The notes under the pieces: model-generated
The model's input: only the letters and a program-made list of their open reading frames with translations
The model's database searches: none
Told to the model about the DNA's origin: nothing
Program-made: the position numbers and the translations under genes
Assembly (NCBI GenBank): GCA_022842565.1
Contig: JALHPH010000088.1
Location: 1 to 6,729 of the forward strand
Origin: Fimbriimonadaceae bacterium
GTDB lineage: Bacteria > Armatimonadota > Fimbriimonadia > Fimbriimonadales > Fimbriimonadaceae
Direction: 5' to 3'
Length of the DNA stretch: 6,729 nucleotides
Part shown: piece after piece, positions 1 through 6,510 of the stretch
Numbering within the stretch: the stretch's first letter is position 1
How the letters are laid out: every line of letters starts with the position of its first letter

Positions 1-38
1 ACTAGCACTTCCCTGCCCTCTCGGTAGGCCGAATTCTA
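1..38 (-). other. Continuation of the MBL/beta-CASP frame beyond an in-frame TAG
   Basis: In the frame of the upstream MBL gene, the codon at 38-36 is TAG. The next eleven codons, to the window edge, read N-S-A-Y-R-E-G-R-E-V-L followed by GT- (probably Val). This resembles the helix-strand step that follows the ESTYG(D/N)R.H motif in beta-CASP nucleases, where a basic or glycine-rich turn leads into a V-L-(I/V)-P-A-F strand. The family-like reading frame therefore carries on past the stop without a shift. A single substitution in the TAG would restore an open frame. The rest of the gene (beta-CASP cap and C-terminal motifs) would lie outside the window. The family comparison is from memory, not from an alignment. 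Confidence 0.6.
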
Positions 39-725
39 GACCTCTTCGAGCACCACCATTGGGGCCTCGTCGCCGTGCTCGCGGTCGCCGTAGGTGCTCT
101 CCAACAGGAGCAGGTCTGCGGAGTCGACCTCAGCCGGATCATTCAGAATTGGCGCGTCATACCTGCCCAGGTCTCCCCCAAAGACGATCTTCTCGCCCGT
201 CGGCAACCAAAGCTCGACCATTGCCGAACCCAGGATATGCCCGGCCGGAACAAACCTGCAGATGCACCCGCCTGGCAGCTGTTGTTGCTCGAAATACTGA
301 ACATCCCGAAAGAGCTTCAGCGCGGCGTAGGCATCAGACTCGGTGTAAAGCGGCAGGGCGGGGTCGTGGCGGCTCAGCTTGTGCTTGTTGCGATACCGAG
401 CTTCTTCTTCTTGCAGCCGGGCGCTGTCGGGCAGGCTGATGCGGGCGATGCCTGCGGTCGCTTTCGTGCTGTAAATGGGGCCCTTGTATCCCTGTCGCAC
501 CAAGGCTGGAATCATTCCAATGTGGTCGGTATGCGCGTGAGTGACGACGACCGCGTCGATCTCCGTTGGCTCGAACGGAAACGGCTCCCAGTTGCGCTCG
601 CGAAGCTCGCGCCCACCCTGGAATAGACCGCAATCAACAAGGATCTTCTTGCCCTCAATCTCAAGAAGATGCTTACTCCCTGTCACCGTGCGGGCTGCCC
701 CGCAAAACATCAGTTCTGCCGCCAT
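36..725 (-). CDS. MBL-fold / beta-CASP RNase-like protein, N-terminal part, cut by in-frame stop
   Basis: This resembles the bacterial CPSF/Ysh1-like metallo-beta-lactamase family with a beta-CASP domain (zinc-dependent RNA endo/exonucleases, usually about 450 residues). Visible signatures: an N-terminal F-C-G-A-A-R-T-V-T-G-S strand and turn; V-D-C-G-L-F-Q-G at 30-37; the metal motif H63-x-H65-x-D67-H68; AGHILGSAM with H163; GGDLGR with D185; and ESTYGDREH ending at H217. The open frame stops at residue 229, before the beta-CASP cap, its later metal and phosphate-binding motifs and the C-terminal helper domain. The product as written is about half length and unlikely to be an active nuclease. 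The ATG at 725 is supported by immediate family similarity. It lies 16 bp after metH, so the two are probably co-transcribed. No clear Shine-Dalgarno is seen. It is listed as a CDS because a truncated product could be made; it may be a pseudogene. Confidence 0.8.
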   Translation of the reverse strand: MAAELMFCGAARTVTGSKHLLEIEGKKILVDCGLFQGGRELRERNWEPFPFEPTEIDAVVVTHAHTDHIGMIPALVRQGYKGPIYSTKATAGIARISLPDSARLQEEEARYRNKHKLSRHDPALPLYTESDAYAALKLFRDVQYFEQQQLPGGCICRFVPAGHILGSAMVELWLPTGEKIVFGGDLGRYDAPILNDPAEVDSADLLLLESTYGDREHGDEAPMVVLEEV

Positions 726-741
726 AAGGCAGAAGGATACT

Positions 742-2673
742 TTAAGCGGGTGCGAACTCGCGGCGATCGTAAATCAAGTCTTCCACGCACTTCCAAAGCT
801 CGCCGTCGATCTTGGTTTCCGGCACGATTTTGCTGAAGTGCACAATCGCGCTGGTGAGTCCGGCCTCGCGAGCAAAGTGAAGAAACGCGCTGTTCAGCAC
901 TTGCCGTGCGGCGGGCTTGAGTCCAAAACTAACGTTGCTGACTCCCAAAATCGAGTTGACGAGCGGGTGCTTGTCGTGCAGAATCTGGATGGCTTCGATG
1001 GTCGCCATCGCGCTGGCTCGGAACTCCTCATCGCCCGAGCCGAGCGTGAAGGTGAGACAGTCGATGAAGACGTCGTAGTCGGGCAGCCCCGCTGCGCGTG
1101 TGCGCTCCAGAATTCGCTCGGCGATTTCCACCTTTTCTTCTGCCGATTTCGCCATCCCCTTTTCGTCGATGGTGAGGGCAACGATGGCGGCGCCATATTT
1201 CTTGCAGAGAGCGAGGACTTTTTCAGTCCGCTCCTCGCCATCCTCGAAGTTGATGGAGTTGATAATCGGCTTCCCTGCCAGGCATTGCAGCGCTGTTTCG
1301 ATCACTGGCACCTCTGTGCTGTCGATCATGATCGGCACAGTGATCGCACGATTGTATTCGTGCAGCAGCTTGGCCATGTCGCGCGATTCATCACGCCCCA
1401 CATAAGCGACGCAGACATCGAGAACGTGCGAACCCTCGCCTTCAAGTTCGCGAGCGAGCTCGGTCAAACCGTCCCAGTTCTCGGCGGCGAGCATCTCGCG
1501 AAAGGCCTTGCTGCCGTTCGCGTTGGTCTTCTCGCCAACGATAAGGAAGCTGTTGTCCTGCTCATAGGGCTGGAACTGGTAGAGCGAGCTGCATCCCCGT
1601 AGCGGCACGGCAGCGGCTTGTTCGTCGTTTCGAATGCTGAAATCGAAGCCCGAGAAAAGACCGCGCACTCGTCGCCAGGCGACATCGGCGGTGTGAGTGT
1701 GGCCGCTCAGTTTCTTGGAAACAGCTTCAATGTGGGCTGGGGTGGTTCCGCAGCAGCCCCCGATCATGGCCGCGCCAAACTCCTCCACAAACTGCGTGTG
1801 CCACTGAGCCAGTTCGTCTGGAGAAAGCTTGTAAACCGCCTGACCCTTTTCCATAATCGGCAGCCCCGCGTTGGGGAGAACGCTGATGGGCCGAGTCGAG
1901 TTCTGGCTGAGGAAACGAACGTGGGGGGCCATCTCGGCGGGTCCGGTCGCGCAATTCAGTCCGACCGCTTTCACGGATTCGAAGCACTCCAGCATGTTCA
2001 GCGCCGCGCCCATTTCAGAGCCCAGCAGCATTGTGCCGGTCTGCTCCATGGTCACCTGAACGAAAATTGGAAGTTGCTTCCCTCGCTCGGAGAGGGCGTT
2101 GTTGCACGCCACGATCGCTGCTTTGACCATGAGCAGGTCTTGCAGGGTTTCGAGCAGCAAGGCGTCCGCGCCGCCGTCAATCAACCCTAGGGCGCACTGG
2201 CGATAGGTGGTCTCGAGCGTCGTAAAATCGACTTGGCCAAGGCTGATGAGCTTGGTTCCGGGACCGAGCGCGCCAACCACGAACTTATCGGTGTAAGCAT
2301 CGGCCGCCTGGCGAGCAATCTGCGCCGCAGCGAGGCTGACTTCGTAGTCCAGTTCCGCAATTTCGTATTCGGCGAGAACAACGCTCGTCGCACCGAACGT
2401 GTTCGTTTCGATGAGATCAGCACCTGCATCGAAGTAGCGCCGGTGGATTGCTTCCACCACATCGGGCCGAGTGAAAACGAGCGCTTCGTTGCACCCCTCC
2501 AACACGCGCCCGCCCATGCGTTCGGCGGCGGCGTTAACCTTGGCAGGGAGTCCCGGCTGGGCGCGCAGAATGAAGTCGCTGTCCTGCAGGTTGGCGCCCT
2601 GCAACTGCGTCCCCATTGCTCCGTCGTAGATCAGTACCCTATCTGCCAGGATTTCGAGGAGAGCGTGCGCCAT
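742..2673 (-). CDS. metH: Split cobalamin-dependent methionine synthase: homocysteine- and folate-binding modules
   Basis: This 643-residue cytoplasmic protein matches the first two modules of MetH, which transfers a methyl group from 5-methyltetrahydrofolate through cobalamin to homocysteine. Residues about 1-325 form the homocysteine S-methyltransferase barrel: DGAMGTQLQ at 17-25, IETNTFGA at 88-95, and the zinc cysteines C241 (GLNCATG) and C307/C308 (GGCCGTTPAHI). Residues about 375-640 form the pterin-binding barrel: VGEKTNANGSKAF at 379-391, PIMIDST at 447-453, NSINFEDG at 472-479 and SNVSFG at 579-584. The protein ends at LIYDRREFAPA, the usual end of the pterin module. The cobalamin-binding and reactivation modules (roughly the last 550 residues of full MetH) are absent and must be supplied in trans. 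Residue 421 (DVC) is Cys where many MetH proteins have Asn. I chose the ATG at 2673 because family similarity starts there; the longer frame would run into the divergent gene. Confidence 0.9.
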   Translation of the reverse strand: MAHALLEILADRVLIYDGAMGTQLQGANLQDSDFILRAQPGLPAKVNAAAERMGGRVLEGCNEALVFTRPDVVEAIHRRYFDAGADLIETNTFGATSVVLAEYEIAELDYEVSLAAAQIARQAADAYTDKFVVGALGPGTKLISLGQVDFTTLETTYRQCALGLIDGGADALLLETLQDLLMVKAAIVACNNALSERGKQLPIFVQVTMEQTGTMLLGSEMGAALNMLECFESVKAVGLNCATGPAEMAPHVRFLSQNSTRPISVLPNAGLPIMEKGQAVYKLSPDELAQWHTQFVEEFGAAMIGGCCGTTPAHIEAVSKKLSGHTHTADVAWRRVRGLFSGFDFSIRNDEQAAAVPLRGCSSLYQFQPYEQDNSFLIVGEKTNANGSKAFREMLAAENWDGLTELARELEGEGSHVLDVCVAYVGRDESRDMAKLLHEYNRAITVPIMIDSTEVPVIETALQCLAGKPIINSINFEDGEERTEKVLALCKKYGAAIVALTIDEKGMAKSAEEKVEIAERILERTRAAGLPDYDVFIDCLTFTLGSGDEEFRASAMATIEAIQILHDKHPLVNSILGVSNVSFGLKPAARQVLNSAFLHFAREAGLTSAIVHFSKIVPETKIDGELWKCVEDLIYDRREFAPA

Positions 2674-2707
2674 GCTGAGTATTATGGCACCGAGAGCCCC
2701 GTGAACC
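2674..2707. promoter_or_regulatory. Divergent metH / nuclease intergenic promoter region
   Basis: Only 34 bp separate the two divergent start codons, so both promoters must sit here or reach into the coding regions. The sole AT-rich patch is at 2680-2685. It reads TATTAT on the plus strand, a possible -10 box for the nuclease with a leader of about 15 nt. Shifted by one base, the minus strand reads CATAAT at 2686-2681, whose end is 7 nt before the metH ATG, so that transcript could be nearly leaderless. No convincing -35 box is seen for either. The assignment rests on position and composition only. Confidence 0.4.
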
Positions 2708-3502
2708 ATGCCTCGTAAACCGACCCTGAGCCCCAGCAAAATCACCACATATTTGGCCTGTCCTACCCGTTACAAGTGGACTTACGTGGATGAGCGCGGC
2801 AAATGGTACTTGCGGTCACACCACTACTACAGCTTCGGCACGACACTCCACCGCGTGCTCCAGCGGTTCCATGACTCGGCTGATCAGGGCGTCCAAACGG
2901 TCGAACAGGCGGTGGTGGCGGTGGAAGAGAACTGGGTCAACGCTGGCTACCGGAGCAGCGCCGAGATGGAAGAGGCCATGGGGATCGGCAAAGAGATCGT
3001 CGCCAACTATGTGGATCAGGCGATCATGCAGCCCACCGGAGGGCGGGTCTTGCTCATCGAAAAGCAACTGCGCATGGACATGGGGCCGTTCGTGCTCTTG
3101 GGCCGACTGGACCGCGTGGATGAATTGCCCGATGGCACGCTCGAAGTGATCGATTATAAATCGCAACGCAGGGGTATCACTGACGACGATGTGGCGAGCG
3201 ACCTCGCGATGAACTGCTATCAGCTACTTCTGCGGCATCATTACCCAGATCGCCCCGTTAAGGCATCTATCCTGGCACTTCAGACCATGCAAAAGGGTTC
3301 GGCCAGCCTGAGCGACACCGAGGCCTCGGATCTTCAAGGGGATCTCTTAGCCCTCGGCCAAGAGATCCTGAATCGCGACTATGAGCAGATGGAGCCGGTC
3401 GCAAAGGACCTATGCCCGCAATGCGATTTCCTACCGCTCTGCCGTAAACACCCTGAGTTTCAGTTGCCGGTTCTAGAGCTTGATGGCAGTCTCGAGGAGT
3501 GA
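2708..3502 (+). CDS. RecB/AddB/Cas4-like PD-(D/E)XK nuclease with 4Fe-4S cysteines
   Basis: This 264-residue protein belongs to the RecB-type PD-(D/E)XK exonuclease group (PDDEXK_1 class). Motifs in order: SPSKITTYLACPTRYKW at 8-24, the usual opening, with C18; FGTTLHRVL at 43-51 with H48; the catalytic core G-R-L-D135-R-V-D138, then V-I-D149-Y-K151-S; Q172 in the YQLLL helix; and C236-x2-C239-x5-C245 near the C-terminus. C18 plus the three late cysteines match the iron-sulfur staple of AddB and Cas4 nucleases, which closes the domain around DNA. All catalytic and cluster residues are present, so it is probably active. No helicase, addA/recB partner or cas gene is in the window, so its pathway (repair, recombination or defence) is open. 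Its last 30 bp overlap the tail of the convergent M16 gene. The ATG at 2708 leads straight into family similarity; the upstream GAGAG at 2692-2696 is a weak ribosome site at best. Confidence 0.88.
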   Translation: MPRKPTLSPSKITTYLACPTRYKWTYVDERGKWYLRSHHYYSFGTTLHRVLQRFHDSADQGVQTVEQAVVAVEENWVNAGYRSSAEMEEAMGIGKEIVANYVDQAIMQPTGGRVLLIEKQLRMDMGPFVLLGRLDRVDELPDGTLEVIDYKSQRRGITDDDVASDLAMNCYQLLLRHHYPDRPVKASILALQTMQKGSASLSDTEASDLQGDLLALGQEILNRDYEQMEPVAKDLCPQCDFLPLCRKHPEFQLPVLELDGSLEE

Positions 3503-4624
3503 CTTCGCGGCTGCTTTCAGTTGATCAACCGTGACTTGATTGACGCCGAAAAGGACCTCATCGATGCTCTTCGCGCTACCGGTCAGTTCGCCATAGGCGG
3601 CCCAAGCCAACCGAGTTGCGTCCGAATCGGCCTGCGGTCCGCTCGGCCACAGAATAAACGGAGACAGTGGGTAGTCAGAGCGCAGTGATGCATCGGCGAG
3701 CGAGATCGCGCGCGCCAGAGTGCTCGGGGTCCAGGTCTCCACGTCTTTCAATAGAGCGTCTCGCGCGATATCCGTCGGCACCGGTGCCGCGCCACCGAAC
3801 ACGAACCTTGGTCGCCACCCTTCCCGCCCAGCCAAGAAGAAGGGCGACTGAAGGTAGCTCAGCCCGAGCTCTTCGCGCACAATGCGGTGGGCGCTCGAAG
3901 CCTTACCGGTGCCCAAAGCAACCAGTGCCAGAACCCTCGCTGAGTCGGACTGGTGCAGCGTGGTCGTGCTCCATCCCCACTGTGTCAGGGCAGTTTTCTG
4001 TGGACCGGCAAAGCGCAACGACCGAGGCGGACTGCTACGTGGAGTCGATGTTCCGGTCGGCCATTTCTCGAACACGCCTTGAATCTGTTTGGTTGCTTCC
4101 CCGGGTTGCCCGAGCGGGTTTACGGCGAACACTACGTTCTCGGGCCGCACGACCCGGAGCCAAAGTCGCCGCACATCGTCGGGCGAGAGTCCCGCCGCAT
4201 CCCCTCGATATCCCGCCCATGCCGCTTGCAAGTCGGAGTCCATGGCCGTGGACACCGTGGTCGCACTGGCCCTCAGGTGAGCCTGCGTAACCCGTGGTTG
4301 AGCAAGGATGGCGTAGGCCAGCCTCCCCATCAGCTCCACTTCCCCGCGCGGCGCGTTCAACTGGATGAGAATCAGTTCGTCGCTATGTTCGAACCGGACA
4401 GGCTCGCCGCCCTGCGCGCCGTATTCGGCGATTTGGGTGAATGTGTACCGAGTGTTTCGATCACGCATGCTCGCCAGCCAGGCATGCCAGGCGGCTTGCT
4501 CGCGATCGGTCATGTCGGCTGGCGCCCGCACCGCTACTTGGAGCCGTGAGATGGGCTGCGCGGACGGGACTTCGATCACCCTGAGATCGCTAGCACCCAC
4601 CGCAAGCAGCGCCATTGCGATCAT
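3473..4624 (-). CDS. M16-family peptidase-like subunit without the zinc motif
   Basis: This 383-residue protein has the two-lobed M16 (insulinase/MPP-like) layout but no HxxEH. The equivalent place near residues 46-50 reads W-H-A-W-L. The second lobe keeps R250-E-E-L-G-L-S-Y257, the R/Y substrate-binding pair typical of the C-terminal M16 domain. A Pro/Ser-rich stretch around 193-201 may link the lobes. The protein is probably the non-catalytic partner of the adjacent M16 protein. The N-terminus (MIAMALLAVGAS) is short and hydrophobic and could be a weak export signal, although it has no basic residue. I chose the ATG at 4624 because it overlaps the upstream stop as ATGA, with AGGCGG six nt before it. 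An upstream ATG at 4657 would add eleven unpromising residues. The 3' end overlaps the convergent nuclease gene by 30 bp, and no terminator is visible. Confidence 0.82.
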   Translation of the reverse strand: MIAMALLAVGASDLRVIEVPSAQPISRLQVAVRAPADMTDREQAAWHAWLASMRDRNTRYTFTQIAEYGAQGGEPVRFEHSDELILIQLNAPRGEVELMGRLAYAILAQPRVTQAHLRASATTVSTAMDSDLQAAWAGYRGDAAGLSPDDVRRLWLRVVRPENVVFAVNPLGQPGEATKQIQGVFEKWPTGTSTPRSSPPRSLRFAGPQKTALTQWGWSTTTLHQSDSARVLALVALGTGKASSAHRIVREELGLSYLQSPFFLAGREGWRPRFVFGGAAPVPTDIARDALLKDVETWTPSTLARAISLADASLRSDYPLSPFILWPSGPQADSDATRLAWAAYGELTGSAKSIDEVLFGVNQVTVDQLKAAAKSLLETAIKL

Positions 4625-5742
4625 CGCGCACCGCCTATAGTGGGTGCACTCTTCCATGCCGCCAGAGCCTGCTCAAAGTCTGCTGCGGTGGCTTGGCTGG
4701 CCGATTTCACCATTTGGTCAAGTGGCACCCCCGCACCGCCTGATTGCCGGAGGCCCTCATTGAAGGCGAGCATTTCTTGGGTCGGTTTCTGCCACCGAGC
4801 GAGGGTGCCCGGCCAGCTACCGAAATAGTCCGCAACCGACACACGCGCGAGCGCGTCCTTTAGGCTCGAACCGGGGGCCCAAAGCGACATTACCACCTCG
4901 TCCTTACCCGTGGACTGTCGATAGAACGCCCCAGGAATGTGTTCGGCCAGCGAACCACCTGTGTACTGGTGAACCCATAACGAGGTCGAACTCTCAGTAG
5001 GCAGTGAAAGCGCAACGGCTCGCCCGCCAAACGCTGAAGATTGAGTCTCTACAGCACCAGTTGGAAACGCAAAGGGTGTCGCCGGATTGCCGTATTTCCA
5101 GTTCGAAAAGAACGGACCCGCCACGAGCTCGCTAAACGCGTGATCGACATCGCCCATGAGCAATAGCAACGTTCGCTTTGCCGAAAACTGGTGCCGTTGG
5201 AACTCGGTCATGAGGGGTGCATCGATCGCCTTGATCCCATCAAGATTGCCTGCAGGGACCATTCGCTGACCCTTGGTTAGGGTCATCACCGCCGCAGCCA
5301 AAGCGTCCTCGGAAGAGCCCGCTGTCGCCCATTCGTGCTCAAGGATCTTTTTTTCCTGTGCGACGCGCTCCGGGGTGAGCTTCAGCGGCTGGACGATCAT
5401 CCGCATCACTCCCAACGCCATGTCGACATCCGAGCGCGGTACTTCCAATGAGAACCGCATCGCCGTGGCGTACGTCGTCGCCTTCAAAAGGTAGCCACGC
5501 CGCTCGAGCCGCTCTTCCATGCCTGCCGCTTGAGCGGCCGTGAGGTGCTCCAAAAGGTGACGCCAACCGTTGGCACCTGGGCGATCCATCAGGTCGCGCG
5601 AATCGAACCAGAGCTCGACCGAGACCTTAGTCGCCGAGGGCAAACGCACGCTGACGAGCCGAGCGCCGCTGGCATACGGTACTGTGCGCGATTCAGAAAA
5701 TCCGACGGGCTGGGCCAGTAGGAGAATAAGGGGAAGGGCCAT
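4621..5742 (-). CDS. M16-family zinc peptidase subunit (HLLEH)
   Basis: This 373-residue protein carries the inverted zinc motif of M16 peptidases: H62-L-L-E65-H66 within GANGWRHLLEHLT, followed by E-K-K-I-L-E-H-E at 130-137, where E137 is the likely third ligand and E130 a supporting acid. This fits the zinc-bearing lobe of an M16B enzyme. No clear R/Y pair is seen in its second lobe, while the downstream partner has one, so the active enzyme is probably the heterodimer. The N-terminus MALPLILLLA is hydrophobic and suggests export or membrane attachment, but it lacks the usual basic n-region. The start is fixed: the preceding in-frame codons are the SDR stop TAA and one CCC, so the protein cannot begin earlier. 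It sits between the SDR gene (3-bp gap) and the second M16 gene (ATGA overlap). The substrate is unknown. Confidence 0.85.
   Translation of the reverse strand: MALPLILLLAQPVGFSESRTVPYASGARLVSVRLPSATKVSVELWFDSRDLMDRPGANGWRHLLEHLTAAQAAGMEERLERRGYLLKATTYATAMRFSLEVPRSDVDMALGVMRMIVQPLKLTPERVAQEKKILEHEWATAGSSEDALAAAVMTLTKGQRMVPAGNLDGIKAIDAPLMTEFQRHQFSAKRTLLLLMGDVDHAFSELVAGPFFSNWKYGNPATPFAFPTGAVETQSSAFGGRAVALSLPTESSTSLWVHQYTGGSLAEHIPGAFYRQSTGKDEVVMSLWAPGSSLKDALARVSVADYFGSWPGTLARWQKPTQEMLAFNEGLRQSGGAGVPLDQMVKSASQATAADFEQALAAWKSAPTIGGAR
4631..4636 (-). promoter_or_regulatory. Ribosome binding site for the second M16 gene
   Basis: AGGCGG on the minus strand lies six nt before the ATG at 4624 and differs by one base from AGGAGG. 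It is the best Shine-Dalgarno candidate in the window and supports the 4624 start over the upstream ATG. It sits inside the end of the first M16 gene, as expected for translational coupling. Confidence 0.45.
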
Positions 5743-5745
5743 GGG

Positions 5746-6492
5746 TTAGTGGAAGTAGGTGGCTCCGTTGATATCGATGGTGATGCCACTCAGATAGTTC
5801 GAATCATCGCTCAGCAGGAACTTGGCCACGTTCGCGCAGTCGTGAGGGGTCGCCATGCGACCCAGCGGAATGTCGCGCAGGATCGTCTCTTCCCGCTCGG
5901 TCATGCCTTCGCGGGCCATGGCGGTATTCACCCAGCCGGGAGCCATTCCGAAGACTTGGATTCCCAACTTGCTCCATTCCACGGCTAAAGAGCGTGTGAG
6001 GTTGATGAGCGCCGCCTTGCTGGCTGCATAGAGCGCCGCGCCCGGTTCCCCGCGAAACCCAACTCGGCTCGCGACATTCAGCACCTTTCCGTGCTGCTGG
6101 GCTCTAAAAGCCTCGCCTGCCTCATGGGCCAGGCGCATTGGTGAAAAGAAGTTGATCTCAAACATTCGCCGGGCAAGGGCGTCAAGGCCCTCCGGGGTTT
6201 GATCCAAGAATCCATGGGGCGAATAGATGCCTGCGTTGTTGACCAGAGCGTCCGCAGGACCATCGGCTACGAACGCTGCCCACAGCGCGCGGGCTGCAGC
6301 TGGGTCCTCCAAATCAGCCTGGTACACCCCAGCACAGCGCTCGCCAAGCTCGTCTCGCAGAGCAAGGGCTGCATCCTTCTCGGCGCGGTAGTGCAACGCC
6401 ACCGACCAACCGTCGGCAGCCAAACCGCGCGCGACTTCTGCGCCGATCCCTCGCGCCGATCCGGTCACCAAAACTCGCTTTGCCACGCGCAC
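5746..6492 (-). CDS. SDR-family oxidoreductase, FabG-like
   Basis: This classical short-chain dehydrogenase/reductase is 248 residues long, the usual family length. It shows the Rossmann glycine motif T10-G-S-A-R-G-I-G17, N85-N-A-G88 after strand 4, the catalytic set N114, S142, Y155 and K159, and A-P-G at 184-186 after strand 6. Arg14 in the glycine loop and the basic HYR after strand 2 (34-36) favour NADP(H). The C-terminus reads SGITIDINGATYFH where FabG-type proteins usually have a D-G-G. The substrate cannot be told from sequence, and fabG is not assigned because no fatty-acid genes are nearby. The first start is GTG at 6492. A second GTG at 6486 (MAKRVLVTG) is equally good by similarity and sits 7 nt after a TATACT box. 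It is the first gene of a likely operon with the two M16 genes. Confidence 0.9.
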   Translation of the reverse strand: MRVAKRVLVTGSARGIGAEVARGLAADGWSVALHYRAEKDAALALRDELGERCAGVYQADLEDPAAARALWAAFVADGPADALVNNAGIYSPHGFLDQTPEGLDALARRMFEINFFSPMRLAHEAGEAFRAQQHGKVLNVASRVGFRGEPGAALYAASKAALINLTRSLAVEWSKLGIQVFGMAPGWVNTAMAREGMTEREETILRDIPLGRMATPHDCANVAKFLLSDDSNYLSGITIDINGATYFH

Positions 6493-6493
6493 G

Positions 6494-6499
6494 AGTATA
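6494..6499 (-). promoter_or_regulatory. Putative -10 box for the SDR-M16 operon
   Basis: TATACT on the minus strand ends 7 nt before the GTG at 6486 and one nt before the GTG at 6492. A start of transcription at the usual distance would fall at or just before 6486 and give a leaderless mRNA. No consensus -35 is present; at a 17-bp spacer that place holds the G-run of the flgE terminator. Confidence 0.45.
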
Positions 6500-6510
6500 A
6501 CGCAAACGCA

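Noticed and set aside
31..40. Overlapping EcoRI and XbaI sites (GAATTCTAGA) at the stop codon, suggesting a cloning junction or chimera.
   Set aside because: The frame continues with family-like residues across the site, so both sides appear to belong to the same gene. I treat the sites as chance, though a base error in them remains possible.
541..1602. A 353-codon plus-strand open frame antisense to metH and the MBL gene.
   Set aside because: It shows no recognisable motifs and lies opposite two genes with strong conserved signatures. Long antisense open frames are common in GC-rich coding DNA.
2674..2748. A longer N-terminus for MetH starting at 2748.
   Set aside because: The extra 25 residues have no family similarity and would overlap the start of the divergent nuclease gene. 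Similarity begins at the ATG at 2673.
2708..3502. Calling the nuclease a CRISPR Cas4.
   Set aside because: There is no repeat array and no cas1 or cas2 in the window. The motifs are shared by many RecB-family nucleases, so a Cas4 label would go beyond the evidence.
3667..4290. A 207-codon plus-strand open frame inside the second M16 gene.
   Set aside because: It is rich in Arg, Ser and Pro without domains, which is typical of a shadow frame, and it lies opposite a gene with M16 features.
4625..4657. An upstream ATG for the second M16 protein.
   Set aside because: The added residues (MEECTHYRRCA) do not look like a signal or family sequence. The ATGA overlap and AGGCGG support 4624.
5746..6492. 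Naming the SDR fabG.
   Set aside because: The FabG-like motifs are shared by many SDR enzymes, and no acpP, fabF or fabD lies nearby.
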